From G016756615 sp035556195 (lineage in GTDB: Bacteria; Pseudomonadota; Alphaproteobacteria; Rhizobiales; Rhizobiaceae), in the NCBI GenBank assembly GCA_035556195.1, contig DATMFK010000028.1, positions 56,823-120,822 on the forward strand: a stretch of DNA of 64,000 bases. The letters are read 5' to 3'. The notes below the pieces were generated by a model. It did not search any database and was not told the DNA's origin. It was given only the letters and a program-made list of their open reading frames with translations. The position numbers were made by a program, and so were the translations under genes. Of the stretch, positions 7,811 through 16,584 are shown one piece after another. Numbering within the stretch: the stretch's first letter is position 1; each line of letters starts with the position of its first letter.

Positions 7811-9372
7811 GCCGCAGCCTCCGCGTGGCCGGCGATCCAGGCGCCGATCTCGTTGCGGTCGATCTCGTCGCGCTGCGCCGGACCGAACGTGAGGCCGCCG
7901 GCAAAGACGACGATACGGTCGGCGAGTTGCAGAATCTCGTCGAGGTCGGACGACAGGAGCAGCACGGTCTTGCCCGCGTCGCGGGCGCCTTCGAGCAGAT
8001 GGTGAACGAAGCGGATTGTCTTGATGTCCAACCCGCGCGACGGGTGCGCGGCGAGGATCAACCGCGGTTCACCGTCCATCTCGCGCGCCAGCACGACCTT
8101 CTGCTGGTTGCCGCCGGAGAGCCGCTCCATGCGGTCCGCAGGTCCGGTGCACCGGACCTGGAATGCCGTAAGCCGCTCACCGACGACGCGCTCCAGCCGA
8201 CCTTCGCGCAATAGGCCAAAGTGTGAGAATGCAGGCTGCTCGACATGACGAAGCAAGTAGTTGCGCGCCAGCGTCATGGAGCCGACGATGCCGGAGCGGC
8301 GGCGGTCTTCAGGTATGTGGGCGACGCCTATCCGTCGCAGCCGGCTGGCGTTCCAGCGACGCCCGTCCGATCGTTCGCCAAGACATTCGATCCAGCCATG
8401 ATCCGGCCTCGCCATGCCGGCGAGCACGCGCATCAACTCGTTTTGCCCGTTGCCGTCGACGCCGGCCACCGCGACGATCTCGCCCGCATGCAGTTCGAGC
8501 GAAAGGCCGGAAACGGCGACGGAGCCGTTTGGCCGCTTCAGCGCAACGTCGCCGATACGACAGATCACCTCGCCCGTCGGCCCCGTTTCGCGGGCTGCAG
8601 TCCGTCCCGAGACGATCGCGCCGGCTTCGGCGGCGTCGCGCGTGCCGATCATGGACTGTACGATGTCCGACCTGGAAAGCTCCGCCACGGCCGCTGAGGC
8701 GACCACGGCGCCGTTCCGAAGGACGACCGCCCGGTCCGCAACGGCGAAGATGTCCTCCAGCTTGTGCGTGATGAGGATGACCGCGGTGCCCTCTGCCCTC
8801 AACCGGCGGATGGTGGCAAAGAGATGTTCCTTGTCTTCCGGCCCGAGCACTGCGGTCGGCTCGTCGAGAATCAGAAGGCGCACGTCGTGCATGAGCGCCT
8901 TGACGATCTCGACGCGCTGCTGCTCGGCCACATCCAGTCCATCGATGCGTGCTTTCCCGTCGAATTGGAAGCCAAGCCTCGCCGCCACCTCCCTCACCCG
9001 CGCAGCGAGCGCGGCACGGTCGAGCCGGCCGAGCCCGAGTTCGGGCAGGCCGAGCGCGACGTTGTCGAGCGCGGAAAGTGTCGGCACCAGCATGAAGTGC
9101 TGGTGCACCACCCCTATGCCGGCAGCGGCGGACACGGCCGGCGAGGAGAAGCGCACCGGCTCGCCGTCGACCAGGATCCGCCCTGCGCTCGGCTCGAGCA
9201 GACCCGAGAGCAAATTGACGATGGTCGACTTGCCGGCTCCGTTCTCGCCGACAAGAGCCACGACCTCGCCGGCCGCGACCGAGAGGCTGACATCGCAGTT
9301 GGCGACGACTGTTCCGAACCGCTTCGACACGCCTTCCAGCGTAAGGAGCGGCGCCATTCTCGAGGACGTCAT
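7807..9372 (-). CDS. BMP-family ABC transporter ATPase, two fused domains
   Basis: The 521-residue protein holds two nucleotide-binding domains. Domain 1 has Walker A GENGAGKST (about residue 39), the Q-loop stretch VHQHFMLVPTLSALDN, the signature-like LDVAEQQRVEI, and Walker B LLILDEPTAVLG. Domain 2 has a degenerate Walker A (GVDGNGQNE, about residue 305), signature LSGGNQQKVVLARE and HPSRGLD in place of Walker B, as usual for this family. The seven-base gap to the binding-protein stop at 9380 shows operon structure. Confidence 0.92.
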   Translation of the reverse strand: MTSSRMAPLLTLEGVSKRFGTVVANCDVSLSVAAGEVVALVGENGAGKSTIVNLLSGLLEPSAGRILVDGEPVRFSSPAVSAAAGIGVVHQHFMLVPTLSALDNVALGLPELGLGRLDRAALAARVREVAARLGFQFDGKARIDGLDVAEQQRVEIVKALMHDVRLLILDEPTAVLGPEDKEHLFATIRRLRAEGTAVILITHKLEDIFAVADRAVVLRNGAVVASAAVAELSRSDIVQSMIGTRDAAEAGAIVSGRTAARETGPTGEVICRIGDVALKRPNGSVAVSGLSLELHAGEIVAVAGVDGNGQNELMRVLAGMARPDHGWIECLGERSDGRRWNASRLRRIGVAHIPEDRRRSGIVGSMTLARNYLLRHVEQPAFSHFGLLREGRLERVVGERLTAFQVRCTGPADRMERLSGGNQQKVVLAREMDGEPRLILAAHPSRGLDIKTIRFVHHLLEGARDAGKTVLLLSSDLDEILQLADRIVVFAGGLTFGPAQRDEIDRNEIGAWIAGHAEAAA

Positions 9373-9379
9373 CGGTCGA

Positions 9380-10336
9380 TCAGGGCAGGTCGTCGATCTT
9401 GCCCGCGCTTATGTCCTTCATCAGCTGATCGATCTTGGCGAGGTCCTCGGGCTTGAACTCCTTCTCGAAATTGCGGAACGGGGCGAGCCCGATGCCGCCC
9501 TCATCAAGGCCGAGGACGTATTTCTCGGGCTTCAGAGTACCGTCCATCAGGCGGCCGACCGCAAGGTCGATGTTGACGTCCATGTTGATGAGCGCCGTGG
9601 TGATGATCGTCTCGGGAGCCATGGCTTGGCTGTCGAAGGCGGTGCCGATCGCATGCACCTTGGCTTTCTGTGCGGCCTGGATGGTGCCGACCACGTTCTC
9701 GTTGCCGGTCGAGGTCACCACATCCGCTCCCTGTTCGATGAGCGAGGTGGTGATCTCCGCACCGCGTGCAATGTCGGTGAAGGAGCCGACATAGGCGGAG
9801 AGAACCTTGACGTCGGGCTTGAAGCGCTTCGCGCCTCGCTCGAAGCCCTGGTTGTAGGCCTCTATCACCGGCACCGGAATGCCCCCGATATGGCCGATCG
9901 TGCCGCTCTTCGTGTAGAGCGCAGCAACCGCGCCGGCGATGTAGCCCGCGTCGCCCCAGCGGTTGTCGAAGGAGGCGACGTTCGGTTCGGCCGAGACCTG
10001 CGCCGTATTCACGACGAAGAAGGTTTCCGGATAGTCGGCATGGATGTTCATGACCGGCTCGGCGAATTGGAAGCCGTGGCCGATCACCATATCGTAGCCC
10101 TCTTCCGCATAGGAACGGAGCACGTCCTCGATCTGTGCGAAGTCGGTGTTCTCGCGTATTACGACCTCTACGTCGTATTTCGCCTTGGCCGCCTCGATGC
10201 CTTTGTTGGCGGCGGAGTTGAACGTTCCGTCGGTAATCGGCCCCGGCAGGACGAGCGCGATCTTCTTGGCGGCGGCATAGGCCGGTGCCATCAGGACGGT
10301 GAGCGCCAATGCGGCGCCGGCAAGTTGCTTCAGCAT
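9380..10336 (-). CDS. BMP-family substrate-binding protein
   Basis: The 318-residue precursor has a signal peptide (LALTVLMAPAYA-AA) without a lipobox cysteine. The BMP/Med fold shows in KKIALVLPGPITDGTFNSA, YDMVIGHGFQFAEP, FDNRWGDAGYIAGAVAAL and IGTAFDSQAMAPETIITTAL. Characterised BMP proteins bind purine nucleosides. The operon context with a hydantoinase and an isochorismatase-fold amidohydrolase suggests a ureide or hydantoin-like ligand instead, by inference. Confidence 0.9.
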   Translation of the reverse strand: MLKQLAGAALALTVLMAPAYAAAKKIALVLPGPITDGTFNSAANKGIEAAKAKYDVEVVIRENTDFAQIEDVLRSYAEEGYDMVIGHGFQFAEPVMNIHADYPETFFVVNTAQVSAEPNVASFDNRWGDAGYIAGAVAALYTKSGTIGHIGGIPVPVIEAYNQGFERGAKRFKPDVKVLSAYVGSFTDIARGAEITTSLIEQGADVVTSTGNENVVGTIQAAQKAKVHAIGTAFDSQAMAPETIITTALINMDVNIDLAVGRLMDGTLKPEKYVLGLDEGGIGLAPFRNFEKEFKPEDLAKIDQLMKDISAGKIDDLP

Positions 10337-10385
10337 CAGAGTTCCCCTTTTGTTTTTTTTCGGTCGATCGGAATGCCGGCCGTCC

Positions 10386-11057
10386 CTACGGGCGCAGCCG
10401 CTCCAGGATTTCGTCGACGGTGAGCACGTCGCCGAACTGCTGGATGATGTTTTCGAGTGCCGCTTGATGCTCCTCGTCCGACAGCGCGGCCGTGCCGTCC
10501 GACACCATCACCACCTTGAAATCCATCATCATGGCGTCGCGCGCGGTGGATTCGCAGCAGATGTTAGTCTTGGTGCCGCAGATCAGCAGCGTATCGATAT
10601 CGAGGCTGCGCAGCATACGCTCGAGCTGCGAGGAGCCCGGCACGAGGGCGCTGTAGCGGTTCTTAAAGAGCTTGAGATCGCTTTCGTGCACGTCCAGCTC
10701 GTGCCAGATCGCCTGGCCGGAGCCACCGGGCGAGAGGCTCTCGATGGTGCGGGTCCGCACATCGTCCGATACGAAATGATCGAAGAAGTTGCGCCAGTCG
10801 CTGTTGCCGCCGACACCGACATTGGCATGGGTGCACCAGATCACCGTGCCACCCGCGGCGCGCAGCCCCGCGGCAAGACGGTTTATGGCATCCACGATGC
10901 TGCGCGAGGCCGGCACCTCGGCCGGCGCGCCGGGTTCGCAGAAGGTTTTCTGCATGTCCACGACGACCAGGGCGGTATGCGCGGCCGGCAGCGTGTCGAA
11001 CAGATGCAACCGCCCGCGCCGGGCGACCACGCGATCGATGATGTGCTGGCTGATCAT
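10386..11057 (-). CDS. Cysteine amidohydrolase of the isochorismatase fold (N-carbamoylsarcosine amidase/RutB-like)
   Basis: The 223-residue enzyme shows the family catalytic triad: Asp in ALVVVDMQKTFC, Lys in LKLFKNRYSA, and Cys in TNICCESTARDA. The loop GGTVIWCTHANVGVG and the ending SDGTAALSDEEHQAAL fit as well. Relatives hydrolyse N-carbamoyl or ureido groups to amine, CO2 and ammonia. Next to HyuA/HyuB, the second step of (N-methyl)hydantoin breakdown, N-carbamoyl amino acid to amino acid, is the natural guess. AAGGAAG precedes the ATG at 11057; the frame is open to 11156 but that part overlaps the upstream gene and is not needed. Confidence 0.82.
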   Translation of the reverse strand: MISQHIIDRVVARRGRLHLFDTLPAAHTALVVVDMQKTFCEPGAPAEVPASRSIVDAINRLAAGLRAAGGTVIWCTHANVGVGGNSDWRNFFDHFVSDDVRTRTIESLSPGGSGQAIWHELDVHESDLKLFKNRYSALVPGSSQLERMLRSLDIDTLLICGTKTNICCESTARDAMMMDFKVVMVSDGTAALSDEEHQAALENIIQQFGDVLTVDEILERLRP

Positions 11058-11071
11058 GCTTTTCTTCCTTG

Positions 11072-11674
11072 TTAGAACGACAGTCCGTCGGAGAAGACCC
11101 ACAGCACGACCGCCTCGCGGTTGCCGTGGTTGGCCCAACGATGCGGCACGTCGCATTTGAAATGGAGCGTATCGCCCTCCCCGAGTCGGTACTCCTCACC
11201 GTCCAGATCATAGGTGATGGTGCCGGAAAGCACGTGCGCGAGTTCCTCGCCGGCATGGCTCATCCGCTCCAGTCCCGAATGTGCCTGCGGCCTGATGCGG
11301 CCCACGCGCGATTCCAGCACGCCCGGCACGAAGCCAATGTTCAGGTCTTCGAGCACCATGCCCATCTCGGGAAAGTCCCGCCGGCTGCGTTGCGCCGCCC
11401 GAACCACCGACGAACGTGCGTGCCGGGTGCGCGAACGGTCGACCAGGAAGCCCAGATTGGCGTCGAGCGCCGAGGCGAGATTGATGGCGTGGACAAGACT
11501 CGGGTTGAGGAGCCCATTCTCGATCTTGCTGATCGTGCTCCCGGGCACGCCGGAGGCTTTGGCAAGATCGGCGATGCTGAGCCCCTTCTCGCGTCGGAGG
11601 AAGCGCAGTCGCTCGCCGAGGGTCTCGCCGGCTGCCGCCGACGATCCTGCCGCGTCAAGCTCGCGCCTGGCCAT
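11072..11674 (-). CDS. XRE-family regulator with C-terminal cupin
   Basis: The 200-residue protein has an N-terminal helix-turn-helix (about residues 18-72, GERLRFLRREKGLSIADLAK then PGSTISKIENGLLNPSLV) and a C-terminal cupin domain (AGEELAHVLSGTITYDLDGE, HFKCDVPHRWANH) that could sense a small ligand. Such regulators often control amino-acid, polyamine or ureide catabolism. The start at 11674 overlaps the TGA of the small subunit gene (TGATG) and has GAGGAG just upstream. It is the second XRE regulator in the same operon. Confidence 0.87.
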   Translation of the reverse strand: MARRELDAAGSSAAAGETLGERLRFLRREKGLSIADLAKASGVPGSTISKIENGLLNPSLVHAINLASALDANLGFLVDRSRTRHARSSVVRAAQRSRRDFPEMGMVLEDLNIGFVPGVLESRVGRIRPQAHSGLERMSHAGEELAHVLSGTITYDLDGEEYRLGEGDTLHFKCDVPHRWANHGNREAVVLWVFSDGLSF

Positions 11675-11961
11675 CAGCTCCTCACGCGATCGATCAGGAA
11701 AGGTTCGCCCGGCAGCGCCGTCTCGGCGTCTAGCGTTGTGCCGCAGGACGGGCAGTAGAAGCGTCGAAAAAGCACGTCGCCCTCGGTCCTGAACGTCCCT
11801 CCGCCCGCCTCGCCGAGCGGCCGCTCGTCGAGGAGAGCGTGTTCCTTCCAGACACCATCGGACGCGCCCAGCTCGTGCCCGCAGGCGCGACAGGCGATCC
11901 GGCGGGCGCCGCTGCTGCCCTTCAGCACCAGCGTCGGCGAAAAGGATATCGTCTCGCTCAT
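11674..11961 (-). CDS. Small zinc-ribbon subunit, acetone-carboxylase-gamma-like
   Basis: This 95-residue protein carries two CxxC pairs (CRACG at about 24-28 and CPSCG at about 70-74) and FRTEGDVLFRRFYCP, resembling the gamma subunits that accompany HyuA/HyuB-type enzymes in acetone or acetophenone carboxylases. It overlaps HyuB upstream and the regulator downstream, so it is probably part of the enzyme complex. Its presence raises the possibility that the complex is an ATP-dependent carboxylase or a three-subunit hydantoinase. Confidence 0.65.
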   Translation of the reverse strand: MSETISFSPTLVLKGSSGARRIACRACGHELGASDGVWKEHALLDERPLGEAGGGTFRTEGDVLFRRFYCPSCGTTLDAETALPGEPFLIDRVRS

Positions 11962-13772
11962 CGCGCTGCCTCCCTGCCCACGCGTTCGGCCTTGCGCCCG
12001 CGGCGAAGCGCATCGGTGGCCGCCAGATCGGCCGCGCCATCGCCGCCGAGCGCAACACCATAGATGTCATGTGCGGCCTCGGCGCTGACCAGGCCCCCGG
12101 CAACGTCATCCGCGACACGATTCGGCTCGCGCTCCAGCGGATCGCCGAAGCCGCCGCCGCCGTTCCAGCGCACATAGAGCGCGTCCTCGCCCATCAGCGG
12201 GAAGACGCCCCAGGAGACCGGCTCGGCAACACCCGCCAGACCCGCGGGCGACATCTCGCCGATATTGGAGCGGTCCTTCTTCACCCAGAGATACTTGTTC
12301 GGCGCGCCGGGCAGGCCGCCGGCCAGCCCGTCGCTCATCGGATGGCGGGCGCCTTTGCCGGAGATCACGTAGTTGATGCCGCCGTCCGGCGCTTTATGCG
12401 GAACGATGGCGAGTTCGCCGCCGGCGCCGCCGCGCCACTGCCCAGGACCGCCCGAATCCTTCATGCGCCGGCGGAAGAGATAACGGATCGGGAAATTCGC
12501 CTCGACCGTCTCGACATTGGCCATGCGGGAGATCGGATTGGGGATCTCACCGCCGATATCGACGCCGTCACCGAAGGATCGCGCGCCGCCGGCGCCGGCG
12601 AAGGTCTCGGTGAGGATGCCGATCGAGAAGCCGCCCTTCTGGTTGCGGCCGAACTTGAAGATCGCGAAGTGGTTGGCGTGCCAGACCGTGCTCGACTGGT
12701 CGCGGTAGCGGTCGCTGGCAGCCAGCATCTTGCCTAAAGTGGCGCAGGCCGCGTTGTTGACCGACTGGATGGCGGCGACGGTCGCGACCGAAACCGGCGC
12801 GGGCCTCGTGCAGTTCACGATCGAGCCTTCCGGCGCAATCATCTCGACGGGGCGGATCACGCCCTCGTTCCAGGTGATGTCATAGCAGAGCAGCGGGAAG
12901 AGCGGCGCGAACAGGCCACCGAGCGAGGCCCATTTCGTGCAGTTGATGGCGTGTCGGCTCTGGTCGCTGGAGCCCGTGAAATCGAACACCAGGCGGTCGC
13001 CGGTCTTGCTCATGGTGAGCCGCACCGTCGCGGTCTCGCCGTTCACGTCGAGATATTGCCGCGACTGCCATTCGCCGTCCGGCAGTTCCTTGAGCCGGGC
13101 CCGCAGCAGCGTCTCGGATTGGCGGATCAGCTCGGACCCGGCCTCGTCCACGGTCTCCGGGCCGTATTTGGCGATCAGCGCTTGCATGCGCTCGCGCGCG
13201 ACGTTGTTGCAGGCGATCATGGAGCGCAGATCGAGCATGACCATCTCGGGCGAGCGCACCATGTTGAGCATGGTGTCGATGACGTCCTGCACGATCTCGC
13301 CCTGGTCGACGATCTTGATCCCGGGCGAGGAAAAACCCTCGGTGTAGATGTCGGTCGACAGCGGGCTGAAACCGCCCGGATTCATCGCGCCGATGTCGTA
13401 GACATGGACGAAGCAGGCGCTCCAGGCGACGAGCTCGCCTTCGAAGTGGATCGGCGCGACGAGATAGATGTCGGAGGTGTGCAGCGCTGCGGTGTACGGA
13501 TCGTTGAGCAGGAACACGTCGCCTTCGCGTATGCGCCCCTCGAAGCGGCGGATGATCGACTTGCAGGCCTCGGCCGCGCTGGTGAGGTGATGCAGAAAGC
13601 CGACGCCGCCCATCAGCAGCGAGCCGTCCGCCCGGTAGAGCGATACCATGAGGTCGTGGCCCTCGTTGGTGATGGCGCTACCGGAGACGTGCTTGAGCGT
13701 GATCACCGCCTCGTCGACGATGCGGAACAGGCGATGGCGGATGATCGAGAAGGTCATCGGGTCCATGGTCAT
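11958..13772 (-). CDS. hyuB: Hydantoinase B/oxoprolinase-type subunit
   Basis: The 604-residue protein matches the HyuB family: DPMTFSIIRHRLFRIVDEA, the segment GDVFLLNDPYTAALHTSDIY, PEMVMLDLRSMIACNN, and the C-terminal GPGQWRGGAGGEL and WNGGGGFGDPLEREP. With HyuA it performs ATP-dependent ring opening of hydantoins, 5-oxoproline or N-methylhydantoin, or carboxylation of ketones in relatives. The ATG at 13772 overlaps the HyuA stop (ATGA) and follows GGAGGG. The C-terminus overlaps the small zinc-ribbon gene. Confidence 0.9.
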   Translation of the reverse strand: MTMDPMTFSIIRHRLFRIVDEAVITLKHVSGSAITNEGHDLMVSLYRADGSLLMGGVGFLHHLTSAAEACKSIIRRFEGRIREGDVFLLNDPYTAALHTSDIYLVAPIHFEGELVAWSACFVHVYDIGAMNPGGFSPLSTDIYTEGFSSPGIKIVDQGEIVQDVIDTMLNMVRSPEMVMLDLRSMIACNNVARERMQALIAKYGPETVDEAGSELIRQSETLLRARLKELPDGEWQSRQYLDVNGETATVRLTMSKTGDRLVFDFTGSSDQSRHAINCTKWASLGGLFAPLFPLLCYDITWNEGVIRPVEMIAPEGSIVNCTRPAPVSVATVAAIQSVNNAACATLGKMLAASDRYRDQSSTVWHANHFAIFKFGRNQKGGFSIGILTETFAGAGGARSFGDGVDIGGEIPNPISRMANVETVEANFPIRYLFRRRMKDSGGPGQWRGGAGGELAIVPHKAPDGGINYVISGKGARHPMSDGLAGGLPGAPNKYLWVKKDRSNIGEMSPAGLAGVAEPVSWGVFPLMGEDALYVRWNGGGGFGDPLEREPNRVADDVAGGLVSAEAAHDIYGVALGGDGAADLAATDALRRGRKAERVGREAAR

Positions 13773-15883
13773 CCCTCCATCGCGAGCACGATGTTGCGGT
13801 AGCCGTCCATGCGGGCGCTCTGGCCCTGCTGCACGGCAATCGTGGTGATCGGCGTGTGGATGACGGCGGGGCCGGCGAGCCGGTTGCCCGGCGCGAGCCT
13901 GGTGAAGTCGTAGATGTCGGCCTCCACGAGCGCCCCTTTGGCCTCCACGAAAATCGGCCGGCGGCCGATCCTGGCCGCACTGGCGTCGGCCGGGCCTTCC
14001 TTTTCCCTCGTCATGCTCGGCCGCTGCATGAGCCCGCTGGCGGTGAGCCGGAACATGGTCATCTCGATGCCGGCCTCGCGATAGGCCGACCCCTTGCCGA
14101 ACTTGCGCTCGTAAAGGCTCTCGAAATCCTCGATCAGCCTGGCCAGACCCGCGACGTCGAGCGGCGTCGCGGCATGCACCGGCGTCGTCACCTCGTGAAC
14201 CTGGCGGCGGTAGCGCAGGTCGACCGACCAAACGAAACGTGTGGAGCCGTCCGCAAAGCCCTCGGCTGCGAGTTGCGCCCGCGCGCGCTCGACCAGCGGG
14301 GCGAAAACAGCGTTCACCTCCTCCGGCGAAGCTTCGGCGGGCAGTGTGGTCGTGGTCGAATATTCATGACGGACATCAGCCGTGACGAGGCCGAAGGCGC
14401 AATTCACCGAGGCCGTGTAGGGGATGACGATGCGGCGCACCGCAAGCTCCTCGCCGAAGGCGGAGGCAAGCATGCCGCACGTCCCGCCGAAGGAATGCAG
14501 CACAAAATCGCGCGGATCCAGGCCGCGCTCGACTGTAATCTTGCGTATCAGGTCCGTGATCTGCGCGGCAGCGATGCGGTAGATGCCTATCGCCGCTTCC
14601 TCGACCGATTTGCCGAGCGGATCGGCGATCTTCTCCTTGAAAATTCGGTAGGTATTATCGCGGTCGAGCGTGATCGAGCCGCGCAGGAAATGCTCAGGCT
14701 CCATGTAGCCGATGAGCAGCATCACGTCCGTCAGCGTCGGCTCCGTACCGCCGAGCCCGTAGCAGATTGGTCCTGGCCTGGAACCTGCCGAACGCGGTCC
14801 GACCGTGGGCAGCTTCGTCTTCGGGTGGAGTTGCACGATCGAGCCGCCGCCGGCGCCGATCGAGACCACGTCGATCTTGGGCGCGACATAGTGAAAGCGG
14901 TCGACCAGCGGCTCGCGCGCATATTCCAGCTCGCCGCCCTGGATAACGCCCACCTTGAAGGTCGTGCCGCCCATGTCGGCAGCGATGATGTCCTTGTCGC
15001 CCATCATGTCGCCGAGATATTTGGCGCCGATCACGCCGGCCGCAGGGCCGCATTCGATCATGCCGACGGCGCGCTCCGCCGCCTCGCCCGCCGGCAGCAG
15101 GCCGCCATAGCCCTGCATGACCATCGTCTGGCCGCGGTAGCCGTTCTCGGCGAGCAGCTTTTGCAGCGAGTTGAGATAATCGCGAGCTATGCGGCCGGCA
15201 TAGGCGTTGATGACGGCGGTCGACGTGCGCTCGTATTCGCCCGGCACCGGCGCGATTTCGCTGGAGAGCGTCACATAGGCCTGCGGTGCGACCTTGGCGA
15301 TGAGGTCGCGAACTGCGCGCTCATGCGACGGATTGAAGAACGACCAGAGAAAGGAGACCGCTATCGCCTCCACCTTCTTCTCCTCGATGAGGAAGCGTAC
15401 AGCGCGCTCGGCGGCGGCGCGATCGAGCGGCTCTACCACCTCGCCATCGCAGTCCACGCGCTCCTTGACGCCGGCGATGGCGCCATGCTCGACCAGCGCA
15501 GGAGCGCGCTCGGTCTTTACCGGGTTCTTGATCCCTTCCTCGGTAAGCCCCGACCAGCGCCCATAAGCGCCGCGCGTGACGAGCAACGTGTCCTGGAAGC
15601 CTTCGGTGGCGATGAGCCCGGTCGGCGCGCCGTCGCGCGTCAGGACCGTATTGTCGACGACCGTCGAGCCGTGCACGAACAGCGACGTGTTTTCGAGCAC
15701 CTCGCGGCGCGTCACTCCCATCAGGTCGACAGCGGACTGGATGGAGTTCAGGACGCCGTCGGCGAAATCGGGCGGCGTCGAGAGCGCCTTGCCGATATGG
15801 ATTTCGCCGGTCGAGGCGACGATGATGGTGTCGGTGCAGGTGCCGCCGACATCGGTCGCCACGATATAGCTCGTTGCAGTCAT
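13769..15883 (-). CDS. hyuA: Hydantoinase A/oxoprolinase-type ATP-binding subunit
   Basis: The 704-residue protein begins with the phosphate-binding motif ATDVGGTCTDTIIV of the ASKHA-type fold. It continues with ENTSLFVHGSTVVDNTVLTR, DIIAADMGGTTFKVGVI, SIGAGGGSIV and the HSFGGTCGMLASAFGEEL region, all diagnostic for HyuA. It would phosphorylate the substrate carbonyl with ATP so HyuB can open the ring. The length equals that of the family. The ATG overlaps the XRE gene stop at 15880, and GAGGAGGGGG-like sequence precedes the start. Confidence 0.92.
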   Translation of the reverse strand: MTATSYIVATDVGGTCTDTIIVASTGEIHIGKALSTPPDFADGVLNSIQSAVDLMGVTRREVLENTSLFVHGSTVVDNTVLTRDGAPTGLIATEGFQDTLLVTRGAYGRWSGLTEEGIKNPVKTERAPALVEHGAIAGVKERVDCDGEVVEPLDRAAAERAVRFLIEEKKVEAIAVSFLWSFFNPSHERAVRDLIAKVAPQAYVTLSSEIAPVPGEYERTSTAVINAYAGRIARDYLNSLQKLLAENGYRGQTMVMQGYGGLLPAGEAAERAVGMIECGPAAGVIGAKYLGDMMGDKDIIAADMGGTTFKVGVIQGGELEYAREPLVDRFHYVAPKIDVVSIGAGGGSIVQLHPKTKLPTVGPRSAGSRPGPICYGLGGTEPTLTDVMLLIGYMEPEHFLRGSITLDRDNTYRIFKEKIADPLGKSVEEAAIGIYRIAAAQITDLIRKITVERGLDPRDFVLHSFGGTCGMLASAFGEELAVRRIVIPYTASVNCAFGLVTADVRHEYSTTTTLPAEASPEEVNAVFAPLVERARAQLAAEGFADGSTRFVWSVDLRYRRQVHEVTTPVHAATPLDVAGLARLIEDFESLYERKFGKGSAYREAGIEMTMFRLTASGLMQRPSMTREKEGPADASAARIGRRPIFVEAKGALVEADIYDFTRLAPGNRLAGPAVIHTPITTIAVQQGQSARMDGYRNIVLAMEG

Positions 15884-16461
15884 TCCCCCTCCTCTTGCGA
15901 AAACATTGGTCCCGCGAGGCTGTCGGCCGCTGTTTCGACGACGAGCAGGTGCCCGCCTGATGCCCCTGCCCGCCAGCTGCTCAGCACGCCCGCCTGCGCG
16001 TGAAAGCTGTCGTCGCGGTTGAGCATCGTTTCCTCGCCGTCGAGCGAGACCATGACTGCGCCGCCGAGCACGTGGCCGAACATGGCCGCCGATGGGATAA
16101 CGGGAGCGTCACCGGGTTCGGAATCGAGCCTGACGAGCCGGGCCCGCATGCGCGGGCTGGGAAGCTCCCGTGTCAGCATCGTCGCCGCATCGCCGGCGGC
16201 GGAGACAGGTGTGAAATCGGCGGCGGGCACATTGCGCCGCGCGGCGATGACGAGTTCATCCAAGGAAACCCCGAGCGCATCCGCAATGCCGACCACGGTG
16301 GTGAGGCTCGGATTGGTGCGCCCGGCCTCGAGCTCGCGCACGGCCCGTTCGGAAAGGCCTGCAATCTCGGCGACTTGCGCGAGCGTGCGGCCGGATTTCT
16401 CTCGTAGCAGGCGAACTTGCCTGCCGATCCTGCGAATCTCGGCATCACGGCGTCCAGGCAT
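15880..16461 (-). CDS. XRE-family regulator, first gene of the hydantoinase operon
   Basis: The 193-residue protein has an N-terminal helix-turn-helix (GRQVRLLREKSGRTLAQVAE to LEAGRTNPSLTTVVGIADAL) and a C-terminal cupin-like half (FGHVLGGAVMVSLDGEE) that is shorter and less regular than in its neighbour at 11072. It heads the operon and overlaps HyuA (ATGA), so it is likely an autoregulated, substrate-sensing control gene. The operon promoter should lie in 16462-16580. Confidence 0.85.
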   Translation of the reverse strand: MPGRRDAEIRRIGRQVRLLREKSGRTLAQVAEIAGLSERAVRELEAGRTNPSLTTVVGIADALGVSLDELVIAARRNVPAADFTPVSAAGDAATMLTRELPSPRMRARLVRLDSEPGDAPVIPSAAMFGHVLGGAVMVSLDGEETMLNRDDSFHAQAGVLSSWRAGASGGHLLVVETAADSLAGPMFSQEEGE

Positions 16462-16584
16462 TTGGACAGCGCCCTCGTTTCAAAACGCTCCGCCATCACA
16501 ACTTAAATGAAACGATCTGTCAATCGCAGGTGAAGCCGCGCAAACCGATCTCGTGCGGTCCATGCGGGATGGCGATCGCTACTG

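Noticed and set aside
8414..10423. Plus-strand open frame of 669 codons opposite the BMP ATPase and binding-protein genes
   Set aside because: Antisense shadow of two clearly recognised genes; composition is typical of high-GC shadows.
13856..16003. Very long plus-strand open frame of 715 codons opposite HyuA
   Set aside because: It mirrors the codon pattern of the genuine HyuA gene, is rich in Arg/His/Asp-type shadow residues and shows no protein motif.
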